A stretch of 64,000 nucleotides of DNA from Ypsolopha sequella (taxonomy: Eukaryota > Arthropoda > Insecta > Lepidoptera > Ypsolophidae), in assembly GCA_934047225.1 (NCBI GenBank), contig OW204001.1:12508201-12572200 (forward strand), read 5' to 3'. The position numbers and the translations under genes were made by a program. The notes beneath the pieces were generated by a model. The model was not told where the DNA came from. It made no database searches and worked only from the letters and a program-made list of their open reading frames with translations. Positions within the stretch are counted from its first letter, which is position 1. Each line of letters begins with the position of its first letter. Shown here piece after piece: positions 12,403 to 22,800 of this stretch.

Positions 12403-13010
12403 AGTCAGTATAATGTCTAAAATTCTCAAGTGACGTCGTATCGGACATTTCTCTAAAACATCATAAAAAAGCAATGGTTAATTTATATACCAAAATAATG
12501 AAAACTATGTCCTAAAATGGCGTAGATTCTCCGAAAAAAAAAAAACTGAGCGATATTTCAAGGAACTATTCCAATATACTCTTTATAGGATTTCTAAATC
12601 TTCTTTATTTTGTGACTTCGCAATTGATGCAGTCAACTTTATATATTATGTTAATCGTTGTTATAGCTTAGTAGGTGGAGCCAAATTCATGAAGGATTTA
12701 TAGCTCCACAGATCTTCAAGAAGTGTAGTAAAATTATGATTGCCTACATTTATTCATTCTTCGGAACCTTTTGTTGACTTTGCAGATAAGTAAATTGATG
12801 TTCAATGCAGGATGCCAAATACTTCCATAAAATCTTGTTTTATACGAGTCATCTTATATTATCGTCGTCGGTTCGTTCCATGTGTTTATAGGTCAAACCG
12901 GGTAAGTCAGACTTCGTCCGCGTCGTTACAGGGATATTATTTGACACAATATTTGTCAGATGCGTGAATAAGCTGCAGTTTTCGTATATCTAGAACCCCG
13001 AAAACATACT

Positions 13011-13486
13011 TTAAGGCGATTACCATCGCCAAATTAGCAGCTCGATATTTGTCACTACAAATATCAACGGAAACGACATTGAAATAACGTTCATATCAGC
13101 GCGCAATGCATAGTGGCTGTTACGACGCTCGCTGCGTCCTTGATAGGGCGAAATAGGAGAAAATTATACTTTTCACTTGGACGTGATTACTCGATTGAAT
13201 AATCTTATGTTATGTTTATAGCTATAAAGTTTATCTATTTATCAAAGCATAGATGAATTCAATCGGCCAAGCCACTCAAAAGCAGTAGGTAATTTGAGGT
13301 CAAAAAACACCATTCAGTAAAAAAAAAAAAATCATGTAGAAGTTTTGGTGGTATGAAAAAGAAAAATGTTGCATGTATTGTCTAAGAGTTGATTATTCAT
13401 AATACATTTTTTCATTATTTTTGGTTTGCCCATAAACGAGGAGTAGGCTTTAGAAAGTACCCATTTAGCGGTATTAAGGGCCTTAA
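13011..13486 (+). mobile_element. TTAA-flanked MITE (subfamily A)
   Basis: TTAA at 13011-13014 and 13483-13486. It starts ttaaggcgattaccatcgcc and ends ggtattaagggccttaa. It is followed directly, sharing the TTAA, by a subfamily B copy. A second A copy is at 39808-40282. Confidence 0.72.
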
Positions 13487-13838
13487 GAGGCTATGCGAAT
13501 TTTATTTTTGTCATTGTCACTCCAAGCGAAAAATCGCGCAGTGCGAGAGAAGCAGATTCAGGGCAAAAGGGAAAAAAGTTGGTTTTATATTTTTATAAAA
13601 AAAAACTAAAATAGCTAGCAAAATTTCAAATATCAAATCTCTAGATATTGTTGAAACACACCTAATAAAATATGTTTGAGTTGTGTATATGGTTCCTATT
13701 CGTCAAACGAGGAGAAAAAGTGTGTTTGAAGACCTCATTTCAACAATTATTTTTATTTCAAAACCCTAGATTATATAGTCAGAATGCATATACCAGAAGT
13801 TTATTTAATTTTTCATTTCATGAAATACACAGAAAATT
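13483..13838 (+). mobile_element. TTAA-flanked MITE (subfamily B), 3'-truncated
   Basis: Begins ttaagaggctatgcgaatt like 31610 but stops after aatacacagaaaa, lacking the gcgcatatcgccttaa end. A small open frame at 13389-13598 crosses the A/B junction and is not a gene. Confidence 0.7.
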
Positions 13839-13852
13839 AAATTGAAAGACCT

Positions 13853-14119
13853 TATACAACTGTAACAGAAAGGTGTAACCATATTTGAAGTGCTTATTTA
13901 GTCAATAGTATAGAATAACTTTTACTATTGAGCCAACCACGAAATCTTAAAAAAAAATCTGCCCTTCCATACATTTCAGCCGAGCGGCATTGCTATTTTC
14001 TATGAAAAAGTTATTTTTTTTTCGAGATACAGGATTTGTTCCATAGTAAAAGTTGTTCTATACCATTGACTGAATAAGCTCTTCAAATATGGTAATCTAT
14101 TTCTGTTACACGTTGTATA
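13853..14119. mobile_element. Palindromic MITE with tatacaac...gttgtata ends
   Basis: tatacaactgtaacagaaa at the left is inverted at the right (tctgttacacgttgtata). The arms continue inward (tagtcaatagtatagaa against ttctataccattgactga). A half copy is at 61230-61330. Confidence 0.72.
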
Positions 14120-14575
14120 TTGTAAACTTCTCTTTAGTAAAGTGCCATTTTATAAAAACATTTTACTCGAAATGTAAACGGCATTAAACGGAGAAAGAAA
14201 ATAATTTGTTTACAAGAAAATCAAAGACTCTAAAGCAGGGGAGTACTTAGGTTTTGATTCCTCAAAAGTCATTCCTAAGTACCGTTACTTATCCGACGTA
14301 GATATTTTATTTCCCTCAAAGAAGAAATAAAATTCTTTCTCCGAGAAACTTTCCGTCGGATTGAGCTCCATGCACTGGTTTACGGTTATTAAATTCGTTT
14401 ATTAACTATACCTGTGCAAATATTATCTTTCTTTTTTTCGACTACATAATTTCAAGTTTATGCATATACCTACTTGTACGCATATACATACAATAATATA
14501 TATTGTGTTATGGAATCAAACCAATCATTAAAAAACAGAGACAACCATTTTTGTCATCATCTTTAAAATGACTCG

Positions 14576-15010
14576 TGTTCACGCGACAGCGTGACGACGC
14601 GCATGCGCGGATGACGAGACCCCCCGCCGCGCGCCGGCTCGAGGCGCGCGCGGGCGCTGGTCCTTTCTGTTCGGCTCGAGAAGCCTCCCGAGGCGCACGT
14701 CTGCGCACTCGCGCGCTGGCGCCAACCCGCGCGTTGGCTCACTCAGACTGTTTCGCCGCAACCGTCGACCTAACGATACGTGTGTGCATACATTCGCGCC
14801 GCCAGCCCAAACAATATCGTGTACCTACCCTTTAGGTTGTGAAAGTGTAGTGTTCACGTTACACCAAGACATTCTGCACATTCCTGACCAAAACGCCAGT
14901 TCCATCAGCCCATCAAGGAGAGACGCCACACAGCGCATCCATCCACAATCATCATCACAGGTCAGTGCACCCACAATTTTCCAGTGTCAATCCTCAAATC
15001 CCTTCAGCCC
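14576..15010 (+). repeat. 5' LTR of the BEL/Pao element
   Basis: Begins tgttcacgcgacagcgtgac and ends ctcaaatcccttcagccc. Short frames in it (14575-14835, 14784-15023, 14579-14761 minus) recur in the 3' LTR and are not genes. Confidence 0.88.
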
Positions 15011-16434
15011 TGCATTCCTGTAGCCAGCGGTTACATTTTGGTCCTTCGGCCGGATCGAATTTTGGCCCTTCGAACCGTTAGAACCAGCCCCCCTCTATTT
15101 ACTACAGTCCATTTTCAATCCAAGAAAAATTTTGGTCCGTCGAGCGGAAAATTTTTGGTTTATATCACCCCTCGCCTCCCCCCCGCCGGCCCGTAACTTT
15201 GTTTGAACCAGCCCCCGTCGATTTACTACAGTCCATTTTCACCCGGTTACATATTTTGCCCCCTTTCCCGGCAAAAAATATTTTGTGGTCTCGAATACCT
15301 ATTGCGGGTAGGTAATTAGAACCGCCGCCTAGAACATTCCATTTATCGGTATAGAACCGGCCCCCCCCGCCCCTTTACAGAATAAACTCATTTTCATCCC
15401 GTTTGTTATTATTATTCAGCTCAGATAATATAATTATATCCATTCAGCCCAATTGTTTGTTACAGTCCACTATATATCTTTAGTAAATCTGCCCATTGTC
15501 AAAGATAGTTTTCGTAGGTATCTTGCGAGATATTTTTTTTTGGTGCGAGTATAAATTCGCTTTATTTCGTGCAATTATATACGTCACATATATACGTAAG
15601 TTACGTGTGTTGAGTACATAAGTACACACGTTATTACGTACGTATTAACAAAGCTTGATTTGCATCATTGGATTGTCCGCTCATTTAGATCCGATTTCGG
15701 CTAGGTAAATACATTCTTTGTTTGTTTACGCTCTCAAAGCAGTAGGTAGGTATTTTATTCTATAAATAGAATTTTCGACGACGAACTAACGCGTATTGTC
15801 GGCACATGATTTCAAGGCAAATAACATAAAAGTAAACAAGTAATCAGCCCTTTTCGATAATTTATGTTACGGTAATCTTGTGTTACAGTAATATATTGCC
15901 GGACCGTTTATTTGTGTTATTGTCTGCTTTTTTTACCCGGGTATATATATAGCACAAATATAGTAAAAAAAAATTGTTTTTTCATCTCATCTCTGCTCTT
16001 GTTGTTTGTGGTACACATATAGGGTGTTCCACGTTGGTGTATCAGCTCATATACAGGTTGTTTAAAAAAAAAATTTTATTTTTTTTCTCTCTGTCGTGTT
16101 TATTTTCCGTGTTCCGTTTGAACATAGCCTTTGTTATTTTGGCCCGCGCAAGTTACAAGCTATCCGCACGTTGGAGTTGGTAGCGCTCAAGTTTTAATAA
16201 CTCATTTTCACATATAGTCACACTCATCACACATTCAATCAGCACATACACACTCAGCTCATTTTCACTCACACATTCAATCAGCACATACACACTCAGC
16301 TCATTTTCACTCACACATTCACTCATCACATACACATTCAGCTCATTTTCACTCAATGAAACCAGCACTCAGCGCACTCAGCACACTCATCACACACACA
16401 CTCATCACATACACACTCAGTTCATTTTCACTCA
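15011..16434 (+). other. Leader and interior of the BEL/Pao element, non-coding
   Basis: Contains repeated aattttggtccttcg/tttggcccttcg phrases just after the LTR and then AT-rich DNA. It ends in a minisatellite (about 16200-16440) with a 42-base unit built on cagctcattttcactcacac, with copies starting 16231, 16273 and 16315. Confidence 0.75.
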
Positions 16435-17187
16435 ATGACTTCAACTCCAACAGAGAATTCTTGTAACTCCGCACAACGTGTAGTGAACGTCACTAACACA
16501 CCAATTTTGTTGCCAACCGTCTCACTTAAAATAGCAGACGTACATGGTCAATTTCACTCAGCACGAGCCCTGTTAGGTTTTATCTCACGTCGCGGTACTC
16601 CAGTTCTCATTCGCTCAGACTGCGGCACAAACTATGATGCAATCACTCACAAGCTCGCGAATCAGCACATAACTTGGTTCGGCGCTCTGCACGAAATAAT
16701 ACTCAACTCAAGACCCCTCTGCCCGATTTCATCCGACCCTACGGACTTTGAACCTCTCACGGCCGGACATTTCATTATTGGTCGTCCGCTCACCGCTCTA
16801 CCTGAGCAGTCTTTTGACGACAGACCCATATCTGCTCTTAAACGCTTTCAGCTCATTCAAGCGCTCTCTCAGCGCTTTTGGACTCTCTGGTCCAGATCCT
16901 ACCTCCATACCCTGCAAACCCGCTCCAAATGGCTCTCCCCTTCTTCCCCTCCTCAAGTGGGTGAACTGGTCCTCATCAAAGAGGATGACCTGCCTCCGCT
17001 CCAATGGAAGTTGGGGAGAATTCTCCGCACGATACCTGGCAAGGATGGAGTGATCCGAGTTGTGGATCTGGACACAGCTCATGGAAATCTGCGACGACCT
17101 GTGTTCAAGATAGCCAGGCTGCCGTTGGATTCAGCTCAAGAGGAGTCGCAGCCCCGGCCCCCCCAGGATGTTCACGCGACAGCGTGA
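16435..17187 (+). CDS. BEL/Pao mini-polyprotein: protease start fused to integrase fragments
   Basis: 250 codons in an intact frame from an ATG to a stop inside the 3' LTR. Residues about 24-47 (ILLPTVSLKIADVHGQF...) resemble the start of BEL aspartic protease up to just before its DSG centre. Residues 48-81 (FISRRGTPVLIRSDCGTNY) resemble the integrase core around one catalytic Asp. From 82 on (LNSRPLCPISSDP, PLTAGHFIIGRPLTALPE, VGELVLIKEDDLPPLQW) it is the integrase C-terminal region and following conserved domain. The catalytic centres of protease and integrase are incomplete and reverse transcriptase is absent. At least two large deletions joined these blocks in frame. It cannot supply retrotransposition functions alone. 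Confidence 0.85.
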   Translation: MTSTPTENSCNSAQRVVNVTNTPILLPTVSLKIADVHGQFHSARALLGFISRRGTPVLIRSDCGTNYDAITHKLANQHITWFGALHEIILNSRPLCPISSDPTDFEPLTAGHFIIGRPLTALPEQSFDDRPISALKRFQLIQALSQRFWTLWSRSYLHTLQTRSKWLSPSSPPQVGELVLIKEDDLPPLQWKLGRILRTIPGKDGVIRVVDLDTAHGNLRRPVFKIARLPLDSAQEESQPRPPQDVHATA

Positions 17188-17603
17188 CGACGCGCATGCG
17201 CGGATGACGAGACCCCCCGCCGCGCGCCGGCTCGAGGCGCGCGCGGGCGCTGGTCCTTTCTGTTCGGCTCGAGAAGCCTCCCGAGGCGCACGTCTGCGCA
17301 CTCGCGCGCTGGCGCCAACCCGCGCGTTGGCTCACTCAGACTGTTTCGCCGCAACCGTCGACCTAACGATACGTGTGTGCATACATTCGCGCCGCCAGCC
17401 CAAACAATATCGTGTACCTACCCTTTAGGTTGTGAAAGTGTAGTGTTCACGTTACACCAAGACATTCTGCACATTCCTGACCAAAACGCCAGTTCCATCA
17501 GCCCATCAAGGAGAGACGCCACACAGCGCATCCATCCACAATCATCATCACAGGTCAGTGCACCCACAATTTTCCAGTGTCAATCCTCAAATCCCTTCAG
17601 CCC
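17169..17603 (+). repeat. 3' LTR of the BEL/Pao element
   Basis: Same sequence as 14576-15010 as far as can be read. The element's ORF ends inside it at 17187. The boundary to flanking DNA is where similarity stops (cagccc/ttttcacg). Confidence 0.88.
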
Positions 17604-18631
17604 TTTTCACGAAGTTTTTTTTATCAAGTTAAGATTGTTGGATAAGGTTGTATGTTGATGAGATCTGCTTGTAATTTTCATTTGTCTTTTTTAATATACT
17701 TACTTTGAAGTTTTTACTCTTACTGTTTTTCTAAAATCTTAGCTATTTTATGGGTCATGTAGTACTGAGCGGAACTATACGGTAGGTAGGTGGTCGATTA
17801 TGGCATTTATATTTTAATTGTTCCGTCCTCAGAAGGCATATCAAGTTTCTGATCCCGGCTATTATCTGATGATAATGTCTTACAGCCATGTCAGAGCCCT
17901 TTATGGCGTTCTGATCGACTTTGACATCAGGTTGCCCGCTAACCACACCATAATAAAAAGAAGCTCTATCACTCCAGTACTTATAAGTATTTCCGGTCGT
18001 ACAAATCCTTTATTAGTCGAACCTTTTAAACATTAAAAAGTATATAAAATACGTATTCATTATACTTGCATAATTCCTATAATATTACATAAGGAAAAAA
18101 GCAATTGGAAGCAGTTGACAGGTGCACTGAATGGACGATGGTTCTCCAATCCAAGTGTTGGCTGAAAGCCATGAAGTTGCGGGTGAACTGATATGATATA
18201 GTGTTGACTGATATTCGCATGCAAAATTAGTTTTTCGGATGTCCTGAAGCGCAGAAGAGAGCCGATATGTTAGGTTAGAAGGTTAGGTATGGCAAGTCGC
18301 GACCGCCATACCTGACCTTCGTGGTTATTTTTTTATGACAACCCAGAAATACTTTTTAATCAAAATTACTTCAGACCAACTTAGTCAAAATTAGTTTTGA
18401 CTGATTTTCGCAGTTAAAACTACTTTTGACCGGCTATGAGTTTTGACTGCAACATATATATTATAGTACGTATATGTACACTATGCATGCAACTCGAGCG
18501 CTGCAACGCGACTGTTATTTTATTTACTTCAACCGTGAAAAGAGAACAGAAAAATGACAGTGGGCAAATTCGGTCCTAACGCCGCCAATATCAAGACATA
18601 TTTTAAATGAAAGGACATAATGTGACTACAG

Positions 18632-18785
18632 AGCAAGCAGAACCCCATCAAAATCTATCTGAAAGATTTCGAGATATGACTAATTATGTTTTACAACCCG
18701 TAATTAACACGGGGCCCTGACGAAAGTTTTTGTAATTGTAAAATACTTATTTTTTATTTTTTATTTGGATGGGGTTCTGCTTGCT
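18632..18785. mobile_element. Short element with 18-base inverted repeats
   Basis: agcaagcagaaccccatc at 18632-18649 is exactly inverted at 18768-18785. The interior is AT-rich without coding content. Probably a small non-autonomous DNA element. Confidence 0.55.
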
Positions 18786-18801
18786 TTAAGACTACATTAT
18801 C

Positions 18802-18945
18802 GTCGATTCGGCTAAACACAATTTAACTAATTTGACAGGATTAACCTTATTTTAAGCGTTCTGTCTTTGTCTTTTCGATACGGAAAGAACAAGACAAAAG
18901 GCTCAAATTAAGTTTAGTTCTGTCAAATAAGTTAGCCGAATCGAA
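18802..18945. mobile_element. Palindromic MITE, second copy of the gtcgattcggc family
   Basis: Ends gtcgattcggctaa and ttagccgaatcga are inverted, with arms again containing aatttgacagg and ctgtcaaataa. It sits 17 bases after another inverted-repeat unit (18632-18785). Confidence 0.75.
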
Positions 18946-19708
18946 TATGTCTTTATATAATGTCTTTTTAAATATGTCTTTTTATTTAACATACATCTTA
19001 ATCTTGGACTGTCATTTATTACTAAGGGATTGGTGGTTAAGATTCATAATTGATTTTTGATTTTACCTGACTACTTCCACTGAAATTGCAAGGTCCAAAA
19101 CGGGGAACCGTAGTGTAATCCTGTTTGTTTTCAAAGAAACTGTACCTACTATTATAGTGAAACTAGTCAGGCTAGTGACCCTTGTATAGGCTATAATTGC
19201 TGTTGATAAAATAACCCCTAACCCGAAAAAGGGGCAGAGATTGAATAAATATGGGCGGAGCCGCGGGCAAAATACTAGTATTAATTAAGAACAGATGAAC
19301 CTAAACATTTTATGACGAGATCATTCTAACGCGCCGCACTCATACTCATTTCTTGGTAAACGAAAAACATTTTCTTCAAACAAAAAAAAAAACGCACGCA
19401 ACGATGTAATCCATATTCCAAGATAATACAAGTCATATGACTGGATTTTGAGCTATTTTGCTGGGTTTTTAATTGGCAACCGTTTGTTGATATAATATGA
19501 TTGATGAATCATTTTACCGTGATAATCTGTAACAATTCAAACAAAACCGGAATTCTTATGTTCAAAGTTCGTTTTGTTGTCATACAATGTAGTCCGCCCG
19601 TCAGTCATCTCCTACTTTTTACCTAGTTTGGCTTTATTTTTGGACTTCCTTGATTAATTTGTTGTTAACAGTTCCTTTATTAATTTGTTGTTTTTCGTTT
19701 TGTTGCAG

Positions 19709-19816
19709 GATGAGCGGTTTAACCACGACATCGATCAACAGACCGGCTATAAGACGCGGTCGCTCCTCTGTATGCCCATCAAGGACATCAACGGAGAGGT
19801 CATCGGTGTCGCACAG
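19709..19816 (+). CDS. Pde11: Pde11 exon: distal GAF-A (36 codons)
   Basis: Follows an acceptor ending tttgttgcag and ends at gcacag/gtaaga; 108 bases, phase 0 at both ends. It reads [20 protein letters not shown] and continues to GEVIGVAQ, the GAF segment with the D-x-RF...GYKT-x-SLLCMPI pattern that precedes the NK signature. The start is set by the acceptor, since the residues before D in the open frame (19685-19708) are intron pyrimidine tract. The exon heads a tandem array of decayed copies of itself (see 19837-20560). The exon before it, ending near the IPDAY motif, was not found in the window. Confidence 0.93.
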
Positions 19817-22800
19817 GTAAGATCCAAAAGTTACAGGATGAGCGGTGTAATCCCGACATCAAAACACCAATTATAAAACAAGGTAGCTCCTCTATGTGCC
19901 CATCAAGGACATCAACGGAGAGGTCATCGGTGTCGCACAGGTAAGATCCAAAAGTTACAGGATGAGCGGTGTAATCCCGACATCAAAACACCAATTATAA
20001 AACAAGGTAGCTCCTCTATGTGCCCATCAAGGACATTAACGGAGAGGTCAACGGAATCGCACAGGTAAGATCCAAAAGTTACAGGATGAGTGGTGTAACC
20101 ATGACATCAAAACACCAATTATAAGACAAGGTTGCGCTTTTGTATGCCCATCAAGGACATCAACGGAGAGGTCAACGGAATCGCACAGGTAAGATCCAAA
20201 AGTTACAGGATGAGTGGTGTAACCACGACATCGAAACACCAATTATAAGACAAGGTTGCTCCTTTGTATGCCCATCAAGGACAATCACAGAGAGGTTATC
20301 GGCGTCGCACTGGTAAGATCTAAAAGTAACAGGATGAGCGGTGTAATCACGACATCAAAACACCAATTATAAGACAAAGTTGCGCTTTTGTATGCCCATC
20401 AAGGACATCAACGGAAAGGTCAACGGAATCGCACAGGTAAGATCCAAAAGTTACAGGATGAGTGGTGTAACCACGACATCAAAACACCAATTATAAGACA
20501 AGGTTGCTCCTCTGTATGCCCATCAAGGACATCAATGGAGAGGTCATCGGTGTCGTATAGGTAACATGAAAAAACATACTTAGTTTCGTAACAAAATATT
20601 TCAAAAAATAATATCGAATTTTCAACTGGTTTACAAAATAATTTTTCTGATAATCACAGAAAATCGGAACAAATTATAAAAGAAATGGTGATAAATAATT
20701 TAACATTTTCAGAGAATTATGAACATATTTATCAATGAAATATGGGTTAGTTTGTTACTGAAATATCCGAAAAAAAACAGGCTTGTACAAAATAGATGTC
20801 AGAAATTTTACAGTTGGTATAAAAATTGTTGAAAGAAATGATTATTCAAATCATTTGTCCGGTCTCTTTTGAAAAGCTTTTCAGTAGTTACCAGCGTTCA
20901 CAACCCTGTATTTTGTAATACTACACTATTGCGTCTAAGTGGCTGCGTGGCGGAACCTTTGCGACACCATATAATATAATGGCTGACAAAAATGGTAGGT
21001 GAAATCACCGCAAGTTTTAGGTAACGACACGCGAGACTTTCGTGCAAAACTTATGTCTAGGAGGCACTGAATAAAAAGATTAACGTCATTTTGTTATGAA
21101 AAAGTTGTGCTTCTCTTTTATTTAAATCTAGTTTCAGTTACTTACGTCAAGGTCTGGCTAGCTACAGCTGTTGCGTTTGCCTAAAACGGGTCATTCTAAA
21201 TTTGGTGTCGTCTGGCGACATGAAATCAACGTGTAGACGGTCTGTCACTTCAAAAGTAGTATATTTGGTAAGGGTACAGCAACATATAAAAGAATCAGCC
21301 TCATCATTATCACCTGAATGAAGTCCTCTCTTTTGCAACTTCACAAAGGTTTGGCTTTGGCTCACAGGATGTGAGTTGCAAGGGTAGAGACTTCAATCAG
21401 ATTCATTATTTTATATGTTGCTGTTAACTCACCAAATATACTGCATTTGTAATGACAGATCGTTTACGCGTGTCTGTCATGCCACCAGACGACATCAAAC
21501 TCAGACTTGACCCGTTCTAGGTAAACGCAACAGCTGTAGCTAGCCAGACGTCGACGTAAGTAACTAAAACTAGATTCAAATAACGGAGAAACATAACATT
21601 TCCATTACAAAATGACGTGATTTTTTGCTCAACAACTCCTATACTAGTGATGCTAATTTGATAGTGGCCTCAGGTACGGATAAGAATTGAGGTCTGCTCG
21701 ACCTAGACTACAAATTGGGCTAATGTTGTCTGCATTATGTAACTTAAACTTGAACGAGTTGTGCTATGGACGCCCAATTGATATGTTATATGTTGATATT
21801 CAACCATAGTTTTAGGAGAATAGGAAGTTCTCTGTCTGCTTTCCATCGCTGAATTATGATCACCTCGTTCAGTTCACTTAGAATAAAGATTTTGCATCAA
21901 AAGATGTAATCTTATTACAAAATTTGTAATCTTTTCCTGTCTTATAGTTATTTTCTTTGCGGAGTTTTCTTTTTAATTTAAAATGACAATGCGGTGACAT
22001 CGTTACTAATAACGTTGGTACTAACTTTTTCAACTAGGCTTTGAGGACTCGGGTCTAAATAATAATATTAGATTGCAAACATGAGATTACAAACTCAACC
22101 AGTGTAAAGTAGTACCAGCAAGTCTTGATGATGAGTCGTAATCTCATCGAAAGCTAGATCTGTGTCCTCAATGTACACAGAAGCAATTGGTGTCCGTTTA
22201 TACATAGTAATATTGCAAAGTTTTCACAGATTTTTGGTTAGACGGGTAAGGAAATAACGGTCACAGTCAAAGTACATGTCCATTAGACAACTCGTTTATG
22301 ATTAGATGATTTTTAGTTATCATTGACTTCATTGAGGGATTGAGATATTGGTTCATACGGATTGTTTGGTTATTTCTTTTAGGATTAAGGTCATTAGCAG
22401 CTAGGGCGTAAACTCGTTTTTTTGTCTATACTAGAATTTTTTAATTCTACTAATTGTTGTTTTATTATAGGAAATTATATTCAAAAGAGATGGAAATAAT
22501 CTGTCTTAAAAATTCAAAGCAGTAGGTCTTCAATATTTCTGAAAACGATTCTACGAATCATGGATCTTAAAACACCGGAAAAAGAAACTTTCATAAAAAA
22601 AGGTGAAATTAAAAAAGTTTAGGCACCCTCGCATTAAGTATGACGTAAACATTGTAAGTTACAATGAAATTGGGTTTAAAGAAAACAGACTTTACGCAGC
22701 TGCTTCTGAAGACAGTAAATAATATTGATAGGGCCTAAAAAGTAGAAGCAATATGAAATTTCATGATTGATACTTTTTAAACAAAGTTCCTTTGAAGAAA

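Larger units (their letters stand above)
14576..17603 (+). mobile_element. BEL/Pao LTR retrotransposon, internally deleted, very young
   Basis: A 435-base GC-rich direct repeat (14576-15010 and 17169-17603, offset 2593 throughout) flanks a 2158-base interior. I see no difference between the repeats by eye. After the left LTR come attttggtccttcgg-type leader sequences, a 42-base minisatellite, then one ORF (16435-17187) made of protease and integrase pieces of BEL/Pao pol. A full element would be several kilobases longer, so most of gag and pol is gone and it is non-autonomous. No target-site duplication was obvious (actcg before, ttttc after). Confidence 0.88.
1..19708. other. Region upstream of the first visible exon: probable Pde11 intron or 5' region
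   Basis: The exon at 19709 begins in the middle of GAF-A in phase 0, so intron must precede it. I found no segment encoding proximal GAF-A (ADRCSLF-like, GYV...IPDAY), so the whole stretch may be intron, with earlier exons beyond the left edge. It holds the repeats listed separately. 2100-3900, 5730-7630, 8160-9190 and 14120-14570 are AT-rich with nothing recognisable apart from small items noted. A stretch at about 8225-8520 is more GC-rich but unassigned. Confidence 0.55.

Noticed and set aside
14575..14835. 86-codon frame, repeated exactly at 17168-17428
   Set aside because: Lies almost wholly inside the two identical LTRs; composition effect, no gag or pol similarity.
19837..20560. The exon copies as extra GAF repeats or mutually exclusive exons
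   Set aside because: Each is 104 bases and frameshifted, spacers are 20 bases, and no copy has a polypyrimidine tract; they cannot encode a GAF segment.
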